Shown one piece after another: positions 35,241 through 43,432 of a stretch of 64,000 bases of DNA. A model generated the notes under the pieces. The model made no database searches. It saw only the letters and a program-made list of their open reading frames with translations, and was not told the origin of the DNA. Position numbers and translations under genes: made by a program. The first letter of the stretch is position 1. The number at the start of each line of letters is the position of its first letter. Source of the stretch: JBNJGB01 sp051747385 (GTDB lineage: Bacteria; Myxococcota_A; UBA9042; PHBI01; JACKFB01); NCBI GenBank assembly GCA_051747385.1, contig JBNJGB010000021.1, positions 1 to 64,000 on the forward strand. Direction: 5' to 3'.

Positions 35241-37142
35241 ATGTACAGGCTCATCTGCATCGTTTCGGGATCTGCGCTCGCCCTGGCCGCCTGCGGCGGG
35301 GGTGGGGATGGCGAGGGCATCGGCTTCGGGGACATCCCCGGCGGAGGCGACGTCTCCGCGGACGCCGGCGACGGCGTGACGGGTGACGGCGGGGTCGTGG
35401 ACGCGCTGGACGACGCGGCGGACGACGTCGACGCCGGCGAGGACACGGACGACGCCGGCGAGGACACGGACGACGCCGGCGAGGACACGGACGACGCCGG
35501 CGAGCCCGACACGGCCGATGACGCGGACGCCGGCGAGCCCGACACGGCCGATGACGCGGACGCCGGCGAGCCCGACACGGCCGATGACGCGGACGCCGGC
35601 GAGCCCGACACGGCCGGTGACGCGGACGCCGGCCAGCCCGACACGGTCCCCACGTGCCCGACGCCGCCCGACGACCCCTGCGAGGAGGAGGGCGAGCGGC
35701 GCTGCGCCACCGAGGGCGAGGTCGTCGAGGAGTGCGTCGTGGACGACCAGGGCTGCATGCGGTGGCAGTCCGCCGAGTCGTGCCTGACGACGAACCTCTG
35801 CACGGGGGAGTCCGACGAGTGCGTGCAGGGCGAGTGCGTCCCCTCGACCGCCCCCGTCGTGGAGTGCGATCCCATCGACGAGCAGTGCCTCGCGAACCTC
35901 TGCGACCCCGAGACCGGGGAGTGCGAGGTGATGCCGGCCGACGACTTCGAGCCGTGCGACGACGACAACCTGTGCACGGAGTCCGACCAGTGCTTCCAGG
36001 GCACCTGCCAGGGCACCCAGGTCTGCCCCATGGACTGCGGCGGGCCCGACAACGAGCTACTCGGGAACCTGTCGTGCGGCGACGCGGTCGACATCACCCT
36101 GAACGACGGCGGCACGAACACGATGGACGGGTACGGGTGCGACGGGGCCATGGACGGCTCCACCGGCTGGGAGCGCACGTTCCGCATCCAGAACACCAAC
36201 TCCTTCGACTGCCCGGACATGGAGCTGACCGTGGAGCTTCCCGACCCGAGCCAGGACGCCGCGGACTTCGTGGACGTCGTGGTACTCGACAAGGCCCAGG
36301 GCATCTGCTGGCCGGATGACTGCCTGGGCGTCGGCTTCATGGACGACGCGGGCGAGGGCGACCTGGCCATGAACCTCCCGGCCGGCGCGGACTGGCTGGT
36401 GGTGGTGGACGGCCGGAACGGCTACGCGGGCGACGTCCGCCTCGCCGTGAACTGCTGCGGCACGAACGTCGAGGCCCTGTGCGGCAACGACTTCGACGAC
36501 GACGGCGACGGGACCCCCGTCGACTGCAATGACAAGGACTGCAGCGACTCGTTCGTGTGCGACTTCGAGCACGTCTGTGACAACGGCGTCGACGACGACG
36601 GCGACGGCCTGCCGGACTGCCTGGACCCGGACTGCGTGGACCTGCCCAGCTGCGACTTCGAGGTGGACTGCGCCAACGGCATCGACGACGACCAGGACGG
36701 CCTGACCGACTGCGACGACGTCGAGGACTGCGGAGACGAGGTCGAGTGCGGCGGGGGCTGCCCCGAGGCCATCATGCTGGAGTGCGGCGACATGCTGACC
36801 GGAGAGACCCTGGCCCAGGGCGTGAGCACGTTCGCCGACCAGGCGATCCCCTGTGGCGACGACAGCGACATCGCCCTGGAGGGGCCGCACGGCCTGTACG
36901 GGGCGACCGTGCCCGCGGACTGCACGGCCGAGTTCGTCGTGGACACCAGCGAGGGGCTGTTCGCCGACGCGATGCTCGCCGGGCCTGCATGCGGCCTGGA
37001 CGCCTGCGTCGACTCCACCGCCGTCTTCGCCCAGTCGACGAGCTTCCCGCTGTCCGGCCTCTCCCCGGCCTGGCTGGTGGTATCCGCACAGTCGCAGAAG
37101 GACGTGCCGTACGACGTCGGCCTGCAGTGCGACTGCCAATAG
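35241..37142 (+). CDS. Asp-rich lipoprotein with MopE-type metal-binding repeats
   Basis: A 633-residue lipoprotein. The start may be ATG 35229, 35232 or 35241; the last fits the TATGAT box at 35228-35233. Lipobox L-A-A-C is followed by a long Asp/Ala/Gly/Glu/Thr tract coded by tandem repeats (three 21-base DDAGEDT units, then four 33-base DADAGEPDTAD-type units). Next is a Cys-rich part (about 135-265), a beta-rich domain, and near 415-500 three calcium-type repeats with the pattern 'C-x-N-x-x-DDDxDG-x-x-DC-x-D-x-DC', like the MopE metal-binding motif. It is probably a surface-anchored calcium-binding protein. A hairpin follows the stop. Confidence 0.75.
   Translation: MYRLICIVSGSALALAACGGGGDGEGIGFGDIPGGGDVSADAGDGVTGDGGVVDALDDAADDVDAGEDTDDAGEDTDDAGEDTDDAGEPDTADDADAGEPDTADDADAGEPDTADDADAGEPDTAGDADAGQPDTVPTCPTPPDDPCEEEGERRCATEGEVVEECVVDDQGCMRWQSAESCLTTNLCTGESDECVQGECVPSTAPVVECDPIDEQCLANLCDPETGECEVMPADDFEPCDDDNLCTESDQCFQGTCQGTQVCPMDCGGPDNELLGNLSCGDAVDITLNDGGTNTMDGYGCDGAMDGSTGWERTFRIQNTNSFDCPDMELTVELPDPSQDAADFVDVVVLDKAQGICWPDDCLGVGFMDDAGEGDLAMNLPAGADWLVVVDGRNGYAGDVRLAVNCCGTNVEALCGNDFDDDGDGTPVDCNDKDCSDSFVCDFEHVCDNGVDDDGDGLPDCLDPDCVDLPSCDFEVDCANGIDDDQDGLTDCDDVEDCGDEVECGGGCPEAIMLECGDMLTGETLAQGVSTFADQAIPCGDDSDIALEGPHGLYGATVPADCTAEFVVDTSEGLFADAMLAGPACGLDACVDSTAVFAQSTSFPLSGLSPAWLVVSAQSQKDVPYDVGLQCDCQ
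35436..35640 (+). repeat. In-frame tandem repeats in the lipoprotein gene
   Basis: Three copies of a 21-base unit (DDAGEDT) run into four copies of a 33-base unit (gcggacgccggcgagcccgac plus acggccgatgac). Units are almost identical, so copy number probably varies between strains and changes the length of the surface stalk in frame. Confidence 0.75.
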
Positions 37143-37150
37143 GAGCGCAG

Positions 37151-37186
37151 TCGGCCCCGGCCGCGGCCCTGTCCGGATGGGGCCGA
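37151..37186 (+). terminator. Hairpin after the Asp-rich lipoprotein
   Basis: TCGGCCCC (37151-37158) pairs with GGGGCCGA (37179-37186), 8 bases past the stop, loop of 20. There is no T-run. Confidence 0.4.
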
Positions 37187-37313
37187 ACAGCGTGCCCGGT
37201 GAGCCCGAACACGACCACGTCCACGTTTCGCCCGCTCTCGGCGACTCGTGACCGATTTGACGGGCGAGGACACCGGCGCCCCACGTCGTGGAGGCAACCC
37301 GGCGTTCGTCGGC

Positions 37314-37994
37314 CTACGCGGTGGCGCGGTCCTCGTCGAAGGTGACGCGCTGCTGGGGCGGGGACTCCAGGGCTTCCGGGATCTCCCCTCCCGCCTCCAC
37401 CTTGACGAGCACGCGGCCGGCGCGCAGGAGGTCGCCGGGCTCCAATGGCATCCGGTGCTCCAGGGGCTCGCCGTTCAGCTCGCTCCCGTTGGTGGAGTCC
37501 AGGTCCCGGACCCAGCGCATCCCGTCCCCGAAGTTCTCGATCTCCAGGTGATGGCGCGACACCGAGGCGTCATCCACGAGGACGTCGCCCTCGGAGCGCC
37601 CCAAAACCGTGATCGTGCCGGGGATCTCCAAGTGGACGAAGGTGTCCCGATCCTCCAGGCGGAGGCTCAGCTCCAGGGTGCTCGGCGCGAAGACGCGCGA
37701 CTCTAGGAAGATGACCTCGGCGTCACCGAGGTGGATGCGATCCCCATGCCGGAGCGTGGCCTCCTCCACGGGGCCGTCGCCCACGACCAGGTCGTGGGTC
37801 CGCGACAGCCGGCGCACCACGTAGCGGTCGTGCTCCCGCTCGACCACGGCGTGGACCGCGGCGGCGCCTCCTTCGGGCAGCGACACCACGCACATGCGGC
37901 CGGAGCCCATGGTGACCGGGCGCTGCCCGACGCGCGTCCGCCGGACGCCGCCGTGGGCGTCCGTCCAGAAGAGATATGCGCTGTCGTCCTGCAC
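37314..37994 (-). CDS. Double FHA-domain protein
   Basis: A 226-residue protein starting at GTG 37994, three bases after the preceding gene. The C-terminal FHA domain (about 130-215) is canonical: 'VLGRSEGDVLVDDASVSRHHLEIENFGDGMRWVRDLDSTNGSELNGEPL'. Residues 15-105 look like a second, degenerate FHA fold ('HAVVEREHDRYVVRRLSRTHDLVVGDGPVEEATLRHGDRIHLGDAEVIFLES'). FHA domains bind phosphothreonine, so this is a likely reader for Ser/Thr kinases such as the one at 42.0 kb. There is no signal peptide or TM segment, so it is cytoplasmic. Confidence 0.8.
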   Translation of the reverse strand: MQDDSAYLFWTDAHGGVRRTRVGQRPVTMGSGRMCVVSLPEGGAAAVHAVVEREHDRYVVRRLSRTHDLVVGDGPVEEATLRHGDRIHLGDAEVIFLESRVFAPSTLELSLRLEDRDTFVHLEIPGTITVLGRSEGDVLVDDASVSRHHLEIENFGDGMRWVRDLDSTNGSELNGEPLEHRMPLEPGDLLRAGRVLVKVEAGGEIPEALESPPQQRVTFDEDRATA

Positions 37995-37997
37995 CGG

Positions 37998-38684
37998 CTA
38001 GTCCTCGTCTTCGTCGCGAAGCGTGTACTGCTGCCGCTCGTCCTCGGAGATGGACTCGTCGCGCTTGTACTCGTCCTCGTCGACCGTCTCGAGGAGGTCG
38101 GCGTCCACCTCCAGCCCCTTCATGAACCACTGGGTCTCGGAGAACTCGTCCCGCCTCCTACCCTTGCCCTTGCCCTTGCCCTTGCCCGTCGCCGCGCGCT
38201 CCGGGGCGGCCTCTTCGCTCGGGCTGGTCCCGCCCCGGGCCACGGGCTTGCGCTCCTCGGAGACCTCGCCCTTCACCCGCTGCGCGATGCGCCCGAGGGC
38301 GCGCTCGGACAGGCGCTTGTCGCGCTTGGCGGGCCGGGTCCTGGGCCGATCGCGGCGGCCGGGGGGCGTCACGGCCTCCATGTCGACGACCGTCTTCACG
38401 TCGTCGGGGTCCTGGCCCGCGGCCTTCTTGGCCTTCTCGGCACGCTTCGCGATCCAGTCGCGCGCGGACGAGGCCGGCACGGCGGGCGTCTCCAGGACGG
38501 TGGCGTCCGGGTCCCGCGCGGCCCCGGGGGCGACGGCCGGGCGGTCGCCGTCCTCCGTGTCCGGCTCCTCGGAGACCTCGGCCACGGCGTTCGGGCACGT
38601 CCACGGCCCCTCGAGCTTCGTGCCGTCGCGAGGGCAGAAGTTCGGCCAGGGGATCCCGCAGGTCGGACAGGTGTCGCGGCTCAT
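37998..38684 (-). CDS. Zinc-ribbon protein with low-complexity basic/acidic tail
   Basis: A 228-residue protein. Residues 1-32 form a zinc ribbon ('CPTCGIPW..FCPRDG....WTCP'), and the rest is mostly disordered: charged linkers, a Lys-rich 'AKRAEKAKKAAG' helix, a (GK)4 run from a small repeat (38161-38186), and a Glu/Asp-rich C-terminus. It contains Thr-rich segments such as 'VLETPAV' and 'VKTVVDMEAVTP' that look like phosphorylation sites for FHA recognition. It is first in a two-gene operon with the FHA protein, three bases apart. No family is recognised; an adaptor or kinase substrate is likely. Confidence 0.6.
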   Translation of the reverse strand: MSRDTCPTCGIPWPNFCPRDGTKLEGPWTCPNAVAEVSEEPDTEDGDRPAVAPGAARDPDATVLETPAVPASSARDWIAKRAEKAKKAAGQDPDDVKTVVDMEAVTPPGRRDRPRTRPAKRDKRLSERALGRIAQRVKGEVSEERKPVARGGTSPSEEAAPERAATGKGKGKGKGRRRDEFSETQWFMKGLEVDADLLETVDEDEYKRDESISEDERQQYTLRDEDED

Positions 38685-38758
38685 GAAGCTCCGGTTGGGG
38701 GGCTGGGAGGCGCTGCTTTGGCGCGCGTTTCATCTTCCCGGCAGGCCCGACGCGGTGT

Positions 38759-39011
38759 CAAGCTGGCCCCCTCGCAGTTCGTCACGCGTCGCAAGACGAA
38801 GGGCTCGCGCAAAGACGCGAAGACGCAAAGGAAGACGGCATGCTTCGGCCCCGCGTGCTCGCTGCGGGCCTGCCGGTGACCCGACAGTCTCAGCCGAACC
38901 TGTGTGCAAGCGGTTCGCTGGCCTTCCGGTCTTGGCGGCTTGGCGGCTTGGCGGCTTGGCGCGCGATGGTCCGCGAGGCCGCGGCATCCCGAGATGTGTA
39001 GGACTGTGAGG
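38759..39011 (-). repeat. Mosaic intergenic repeat module A, copy 4 (tandem)
   Basis: Reverse-oriented full copy. It has three 'cttggcgg' units near 38935-38960, where copy 1 has a single equivalent and copy 5 has two. It is followed directly by copy 5 with a period of about 250 bases. Confidence 0.75.
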
Positions 39012-39355
39012 CTGGCCCCCTCGCAGTTCGTCACGCGTCGCAAGACGAAGGGCTCGCGCAAAGACGCGAAGACGCAAAGGAAGACGGCATGCTTCGGCCC
39101 CGCGTGCTCNNNNNNNNNNNNNNNNNNNNNNNNNNNNNNNNNNNNNNNNNNNNNNNNNNNNNNNNNNNNNNNNNNNNNNNNNNNNNNNNNNNNNNNNNNN
39201 NNNNNNNNNGCTGCGGGCCTGCCGGTGACCCGACAGTCTCAGCCGAACCTGTGTGCAAGCGGTTCGCTGGCCTTCGGGTCTTGGCGGCTTGGCGGCTTGG
39301 CGCGCGATGGTCCGCGAGGCCGCGGCATCCCGAGATGTGTAGGACTTTGAGGCTG
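39012..39355 (-). repeat. Module A, copy 5, interrupted by the assembly gap
   Basis: 39012-39109 is identical to the start of copy 4, and 39210-39355 matches the rest of it. The bases on either side of the Ns are contiguous in copy 4 ('cgcgtgctc' then 'gctgcggg'). Confidence 0.75.
39110..39209. other. Assembly gap of 100 N
   Basis: A run of exactly 100 N, the standard placeholder for a gap of unknown length. No gene is interrupted. 39356-39472 between the repeat and the next gene holds nothing recognisable. Confidence 0.95.
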
Positions 39356-39472
39356 GGCCCCGGTCCGCGGCGACCCCGCGCGACACTCGGGTGTTGCCCG
39401 GCTCGCCGCCCCCTGCTAAGCCACCGCCCACGCGCGGCGCCGGTCTGCCGCGCGCCCGTCGTCGAGGCCCCT

Positions 39473-40198
39473 ATGCGCCAGCTTGCAGCCATCGCCGTCG
39501 TCGCGGCCGCGCTCGTCCTCGTGGCCACCATCGCCTGGGGCTGGCCGGGCGTGTGGGCGCTCCTGGCGATCCCGCCGGCCCTCCTCGTAGGCGCAGCGCT
39601 GGCCAACGCCATCGACGCGCTCATGGGGCTGCGCAAGCCGCGCCCGGTGTTCGTGACCCTGGGCGGCACGATCGGGACCTTCGCGGCCCTGGTCTCCCTG
39701 CTGTTCATGTGGGCCGTCCACGCCCCCGAGCAGGTCGCCGTCACGGAGGAGGGGACGGTCGACGTGCCCGTCGAGACCATCTGGCCCGCCCTGGCGACGC
39801 CGGAGCACTGGCCGCGCTGGGACGCCCTGACGACGGACGTCGAGAGCGTCGGGGACAATCCCCGAGCCGTCGAGGGCGCCTCCTGGGACACGGCGGTGAC
39901 CATCGCGGACCAGGAGATGCCCACCCGGCACGAGGTCCTCGCCGTCGAGGAGGACCGGCACGTGGCGTGGCGCGTCCACATGCCGGCGGGGACCGGCGTG
40001 GAGGACCTGCGGGTGTCCGTCGACCTGGAGCCCGGGCCGGCCGGAACCCACGTGGCCTATCACCTGGCCTATCGCGTCCCGACCGTGGCCGGCCGGGCCC
40101 TGGACCGGGTGATGGTGCGGGCCGCCTTCCACGAGGCCGCGCGCCGGAGCCTGGACGGATTGAGCGAGCTGGCCGACGATCTGCGGCGTGCCCGCTGA
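39473..40198 (+). CDS. SRPBCC-domain membrane protein
   Basis: A 241-residue protein starting at ATG 39473. Residues 1-85 contain three hydrophobic helices (about 4-22, 25-45, 62-82). Residues 95-240 form an SRPBCC (polyketide cyclase/START-like) domain: 'GTVDVPVETIWPALATPEHWPRWDALTTDVESV', 'EVLAVEEDRHVAWRVHMP', and a C-terminal helix 'AFHEAARRSLDGLSELADDL'. This fold binds hydrophobic ligands such as lipids. It overlaps the next gene by 11 bases and heads a run of plus-strand genes up to the kinase. Confidence 0.75.
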   Translation: MRQLAAIAVVAAALVLVATIAWGWPGVWALLAIPPALLVGAALANAIDALMGLRKPRPVFVTLGGTIGTFAALVSLLFMWAVHAPEQVAVTEEGTVDVPVETIWPALATPEHWPRWDALTTDVESVGDNPRAVEGASWDTAVTIADQEMPTRHEVLAVEEDRHVAWRVHMPAGTGVEDLRVSVDLEPGPAGTHVAYHLAYRVPTVAGRALDRVMVRAAFHEAARRSLDGLSELADDLRRAR

Positions 40199-41384
40199 CC
40201 CGCCGCCCCTGACCGTCCGAGTCGTCGAGGGAGTCGGGGCCGTGCCGGCCGGCGAGTGGGATCGTCTGGTCGCCGGCGCCCCGCCGTTCCTCGAGCACGC
40301 CTTTCTGGCCTCCCTGGAGGAGTCCGGCTGCGTGGGCGCGGGCACCGGCTGGCGGCCCACCGTGCTCACGGCCCGCGAGCCGGGGACCGAGGCGCTCGTC
40401 GGGGCGGCCCCGGCCTATCTGAAGACCCACTCCATGGGGGAGTTCGTCTTCGACTGGGCCTGGGCCGACGCCGCGGCCCGGAGCGGCATCCGCTACTATC
40501 CCAAGCTCGTGATCGCGACGCCGTTCACGCCGGCGGCCGGGCCGCGTCTCCTCGTGGATCCCGCGCTCTCCGCCGAGCAGGCGGACGGCGTGCGTCGGGC
40601 GCTCCTGGCGGGCGCGCTGCGGGTCGCCGAAGACGTTGGAGCGGGCGGGGTGCACGTCCTGTTCTGCACGGAGCGGGAGCGGGACCTGGCCGCGGACATG
40701 GGGTTCGTCGCCCGCACCGGCCTCCAGTTCCACTGGCGCGACGAGGGGTACGGATCGTTCGACGACTTCCTCGCGCGCTTCCGCTCCAAGCGCCGGAACC
40801 AGATCCGCCGCGAGCGGCGCCGGGTGTCGGAGGCCGGGGTCGAGGTGATCTCCCGGACGGGACGCGAGGTCCGGGACGAGGACCTGCCCCACGCCTTCCG
40901 CTTCTACCTCTCGACGGTGGAGAAGTTCCTCTGGGGGCGCCAGTACCTGAACGAGCGCTTCTTCGCCCTGCTCTGGGAGCGCATGCGGGACCGGCTGCAG
41001 GTCGTGCTGGCGCGCCGGGGCGACGAGGTGGTGGCCGGCTCCGTGAACTTCCAGAAGGGGGCCCACCGCTGGGGCCGCTACTGGGGCTGCGACGAGGAGA
41101 TCCCCTTCCTCCACTTCGAGGTCTGCGCCTACGCGCCCATCGAGGACTGCATCCGACAGGGCGTCGGCGTCTTCGAGGCGGGCGCCGGCGGCGGAGGCCA
41201 CAAGCTCGGGCGCGGGTTCCTGCCGGCGTTCACGTGGAGCGCGCACCACATCGGCCACGAGGGACTCCGAGACGCCGTCGGCGAGTTCTGCGCCCGGGAG
41301 GCCGAGCACCTGGAGGAGCAGGCCGAGGACCTGCGCCGGTCGCTGTTCGCCCATCCACCTCGCGGCGACGGGGGAGACGCTTGA
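40188..41384 (+). CDS. FemAB-like / PF04339 GNAT-fold protein
   Basis: A 398-residue protein of the family annotated as 'peptidogalycan biosynthesis protein' (PF04339, two GNAT-like halves). Starts at GTG 40188 inside the previous gene. Recognisable blocks are 'PFLEHAFLASLEESGCVGAGTGWRPTVL', 'DWAWADAAARSGIRYYPKLVIATPFTP', 'FVARTGLQFHWRDEGYGSFDDFLARFRSKRRNQIRRERRR' and 'FYLSTVEKFLWGRQYL'. By analogy to FemAB it may transfer an amino acid from aminoacyl-tRNA, but its reaction is not established. Translationally coupled with the SRPBCC protein. Confidence 0.85.
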   Translation: MPADPPPLTVRVVEGVGAVPAGEWDRLVAGAPPFLEHAFLASLEESGCVGAGTGWRPTVLTAREPGTEALVGAAPAYLKTHSMGEFVFDWAWADAAARSGIRYYPKLVIATPFTPAAGPRLLVDPALSAEQADGVRRALLAGALRVAEDVGAGGVHVLFCTERERDLAADMGFVARTGLQFHWRDEGYGSFDDFLARFRSKRRNQIRRERRRVSEAGVEVISRTGREVRDEDLPHAFRFYLSTVEKFLWGRQYLNERFFALLWERMRDRLQVVLARRGDEVVAGSVNFQKGAHRWGRYWGCDEEIPFLHFEVCAYAPIEDCIRQGVGVFEAGAGGGGHKLGRGFLPAFTWSAHHIGHEGLRDAVGEFCAREAEHLEEQAEDLRRSLFAHPPRGDGGDA

Positions 41385-41416
41385 CCGCCCGCCCCGTTGG
41401 CCCGAGCCTCTCGTCC

Positions 41417-41929
41417 ATGACGGTCGACGCCCAGCGCCCGGTCGTGGAGGTCCGCACGCCGGGACTGGTCCGGCGCGGCCTCGCCGCCCTGTTCGACCTC
41501 GTGCCCGCGCTCACCCTGGCGGGGGCCGCCACCCTGGCGCTGCCCTCGTGGGGCGACGCGACGCTGCCCCCGAGCCGCTGGAACGCCCTCGACCGCGTGG
41601 TGGACGTCCTGAACGCGGCCCCGGGGCGCGCGCTCGGGCCCGCCGCCGTGGCCCTCGGCGTCCTCGTCGCGTGGCACCTGGTGGGGACCCTGGCGTGGGG
41701 CGGCAGCCCCGGAAAGCGCCTGCTCGCCCTGCGGATCGTCGGCCCGGACGGGCGACGGCCGGGCCTCGCCCGCGCGCTCGTCCACGCGCTGCTGCGGGCG
41801 GCGAGCCTCCTGGGACTCGGGATCGGACACCTCTGGTGGCTCGCGGATCCGGAGCGGCGCACCCTCTACGATCGCCTCGCGGGCGTCCGCGTCGTGGTCG
41901 GGGATCCCCCGGCTCCCCGTCCTCGATAG
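41417..41929 (+). CDS. RDD-family membrane protein
   Basis: A 170-residue RDD protein with three predicted helices: 20-45 with 'RRGLAALFDLVPALTLAG' holding the family's R and D, 75-96, and 125-145. 'GSPGKRLLALRIVGPDGRRPGLARALVHALLR' is the RDD signature. ATG 41417 is used, but TTG 41381, which overlaps the preceding stop, is possible and would couple translation. RDD proteins are small membrane proteins of varied or unknown transport function. Confidence 0.8.
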   Translation: MTVDAQRPVVEVRTPGLVRRGLAALFDLVPALTLAGAATLALPSWGDATLPPSRWNALDRVVDVLNAAPGRALGPAAVALGVLVAWHLVGTLAWGGSPGKRLLALRIVGPDGRRPGLARALVHALLRAASLLGLGIGHLWWLADPERRTLYDRLAGVRVVVGDPPAPRPR

Positions 41930-42007
41930 GCGGGGGTCCAGGTTGTAAAACGCGGGTCCCGGCGTTAAGAGGAGGGGCCCGGGTGCGCCCGGGAGGGAGC
42001 CGCCGCG

Positions 42008-43432
42008 TTGAACGCCTGTCCGACATGCTCCGAGCCGATGGAGGCGGATCTCCGGTTCTGCCCCCACTGCGGCACCAGGCTGGGGGCGCCGGAGAGTGCG
42101 CGGCCCCGACCGCGCGACCCCATGCTCGGCCGGACCGTGGGCGGCAACTTCCGGCTGCTCGGCATCATCGGCACCGGGGCCATGGGCACCATCTACAAGG
42201 CCGAGCAGCTCTCACTCGGCAAGACGGTGGTCATCAAGCTGCTCCACCGGCACCTCCTGGTGGATCCGACGCTGGCCCGGCGTTTCCACCGGGAGGCCCG
42301 CGCCGCGAGCCTGCTCAACCACCCCAACTGCATCCAGGTCATCGACTTCGGCGAGGCCGAGGACGGGTCCCTGTACATCGCGATGGAGTTCGTGAAGGGC
42401 CGCGACCTGGCGGAGGTGCTGTTCCGGGAGTTCCCCCTGGACGCGCGCCGGACCGTCCACATCGTCAAGCAGATCGCCCTGGCCCTCGACGAGGCCCACG
42501 CCGCCGGCGTCGTCCACCGGGACCTCAAGCCCGAGAACATCGTGGTGGAAGATCGCCGGAACATGAAGGACTTCGTGAAGGTCCTCGACTTCGGCATCGC
42601 CAAGCTCCAGGACAAGGCAGCCGCGGCGAACACCTTCCAGACCGTGGCCGGCGTGGTCTGCGGCACGCCGGAGTACATGAGCCCCGAGCAGGCGCGCGGC
42701 GAGACCCTGGACGGCCGCACGGACCTCTACGCCCTCGGCGTCCTCCTCTACCAGCTCCTGACGAACCGGCTGCCCTTCGACGGGGACTCGCCCCTGGCCG
42801 TCGTGAGCCAGCACCTGGGCAAGGACCCGGCCCCGCCGCGGGAGATCGTCCCGGACGTGCCGCAGGGCCTCGAGGCCCTCGCCCTGTCGCTCATGGCCAA
42901 GGACCGGGAGGCCCGGCCCCAGAGCGCCCTGGACCTGGTGGCCGAGCTGGAGCGGATCGACCGCGACATCGAGGCCGCGCGGATCCGGGCGGAGGACCGG
43001 CGCGACGACGATCCGACCATGGTGGACATGCGCCCGCCCGTCATGGCGGACGCCCCCCGGTCGCAGACGCCCGCGTCGGGGGCATCCCCCCAGCCGCGGC
43101 CCACGGGGGTGATGAGCGCGGCGGAGGCGGCCGCGGCGGTGGCGGCGGCCGCGGAGACCGCTCCACCCGACGCCCCGCTGGTCTCGCCGCTCGGGCCCAG
43201 GACGGCGGGCAGCTTCCGGCGGCACGGCGGAGGCCTCCGCTCGGCCCGCGTGTGGCTCCTGGCCATCCTGCTCAGCGCGGCGGTCGCCGTCGCCGGATGG
43301 CTGCTGTACCGGAGCCTGGCGACGGAGACGACCGGCCCCGCTGCGACCACCGAAGAACCCGCGTCCAGGCACTCGGGCGCGGGCGAGGAGCGCGACGTCC
43401 GGCTGGCGGAGGCGCCGCCGCGGATCAGATGA
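42008..43432 (+). CDS. Ser/Thr protein kinase with N-terminal zinc ribbon
   Basis: A 474-residue kinase starting at TTG 42008 after GGAGGG. Residues 1-25 form a zinc ribbon with C4-x2-C7 and C18-x2-C21. The kinase domain (about 45-310) is complete: 'GTGAMGTIYKAE' (P-loop), 'VVIKLL' (catalytic Lys), 'HRDLKPEN' near 171, 'DFGIAK' near 194 and 'GTPEYMSPEQARG'. After an Ala-rich linker one transmembrane helix lies at about 414-434 and the last 35 residues should be periplasmic. It has no PASTA repeats. It overlaps the facing zinc-ribbon FHA gene by 8 bases. Confidence 0.93.
   Translation: MNACPTCSEPMEADLRFCPHCGTRLGAPESARPRPRDPMLGRTVGGNFRLLGIIGTGAMGTIYKAEQLSLGKTVVIKLLHRHLLVDPTLARRFHREARAASLLNHPNCIQVIDFGEAEDGSLYIAMEFVKGRDLAEVLFREFPLDARRTVHIVKQIALALDEAHAAGVVHRDLKPENIVVEDRRNMKDFVKVLDFGIAKLQDKAAAANTFQTVAGVVCGTPEYMSPEQARGETLDGRTDLYALGVLLYQLLTNRLPFDGDSPLAVVSQHLGKDPAPPREIVPDVPQGLEALALSLMAKDREARPQSALDLVAELERIDRDIEAARIRAEDRRDDDPTMVDMRPPVMADAPRSQTPASGASPQPRPTGVMSAAEAAAAVAAAAETAPPDAPLVSPLGPRTAGSFRRHGGGLRSARVWLLAILLSAAVAVAGWLLYRSLATETTGPAATTEEPASRHSGAGEERDVRLAEAPPRIR

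Noticed and set aside
35436..35640. Regular short repeats that could suggest a CRISPR array
   Set aside because: Repeats follow each other without unique spacers and are in frame within a lipoprotein gene.
38730..39431. Open frames running through the N gap
   Set aside because: They translate the intergenic repeat and the Ns; the same repeat is noncoding elsewhere in the window.
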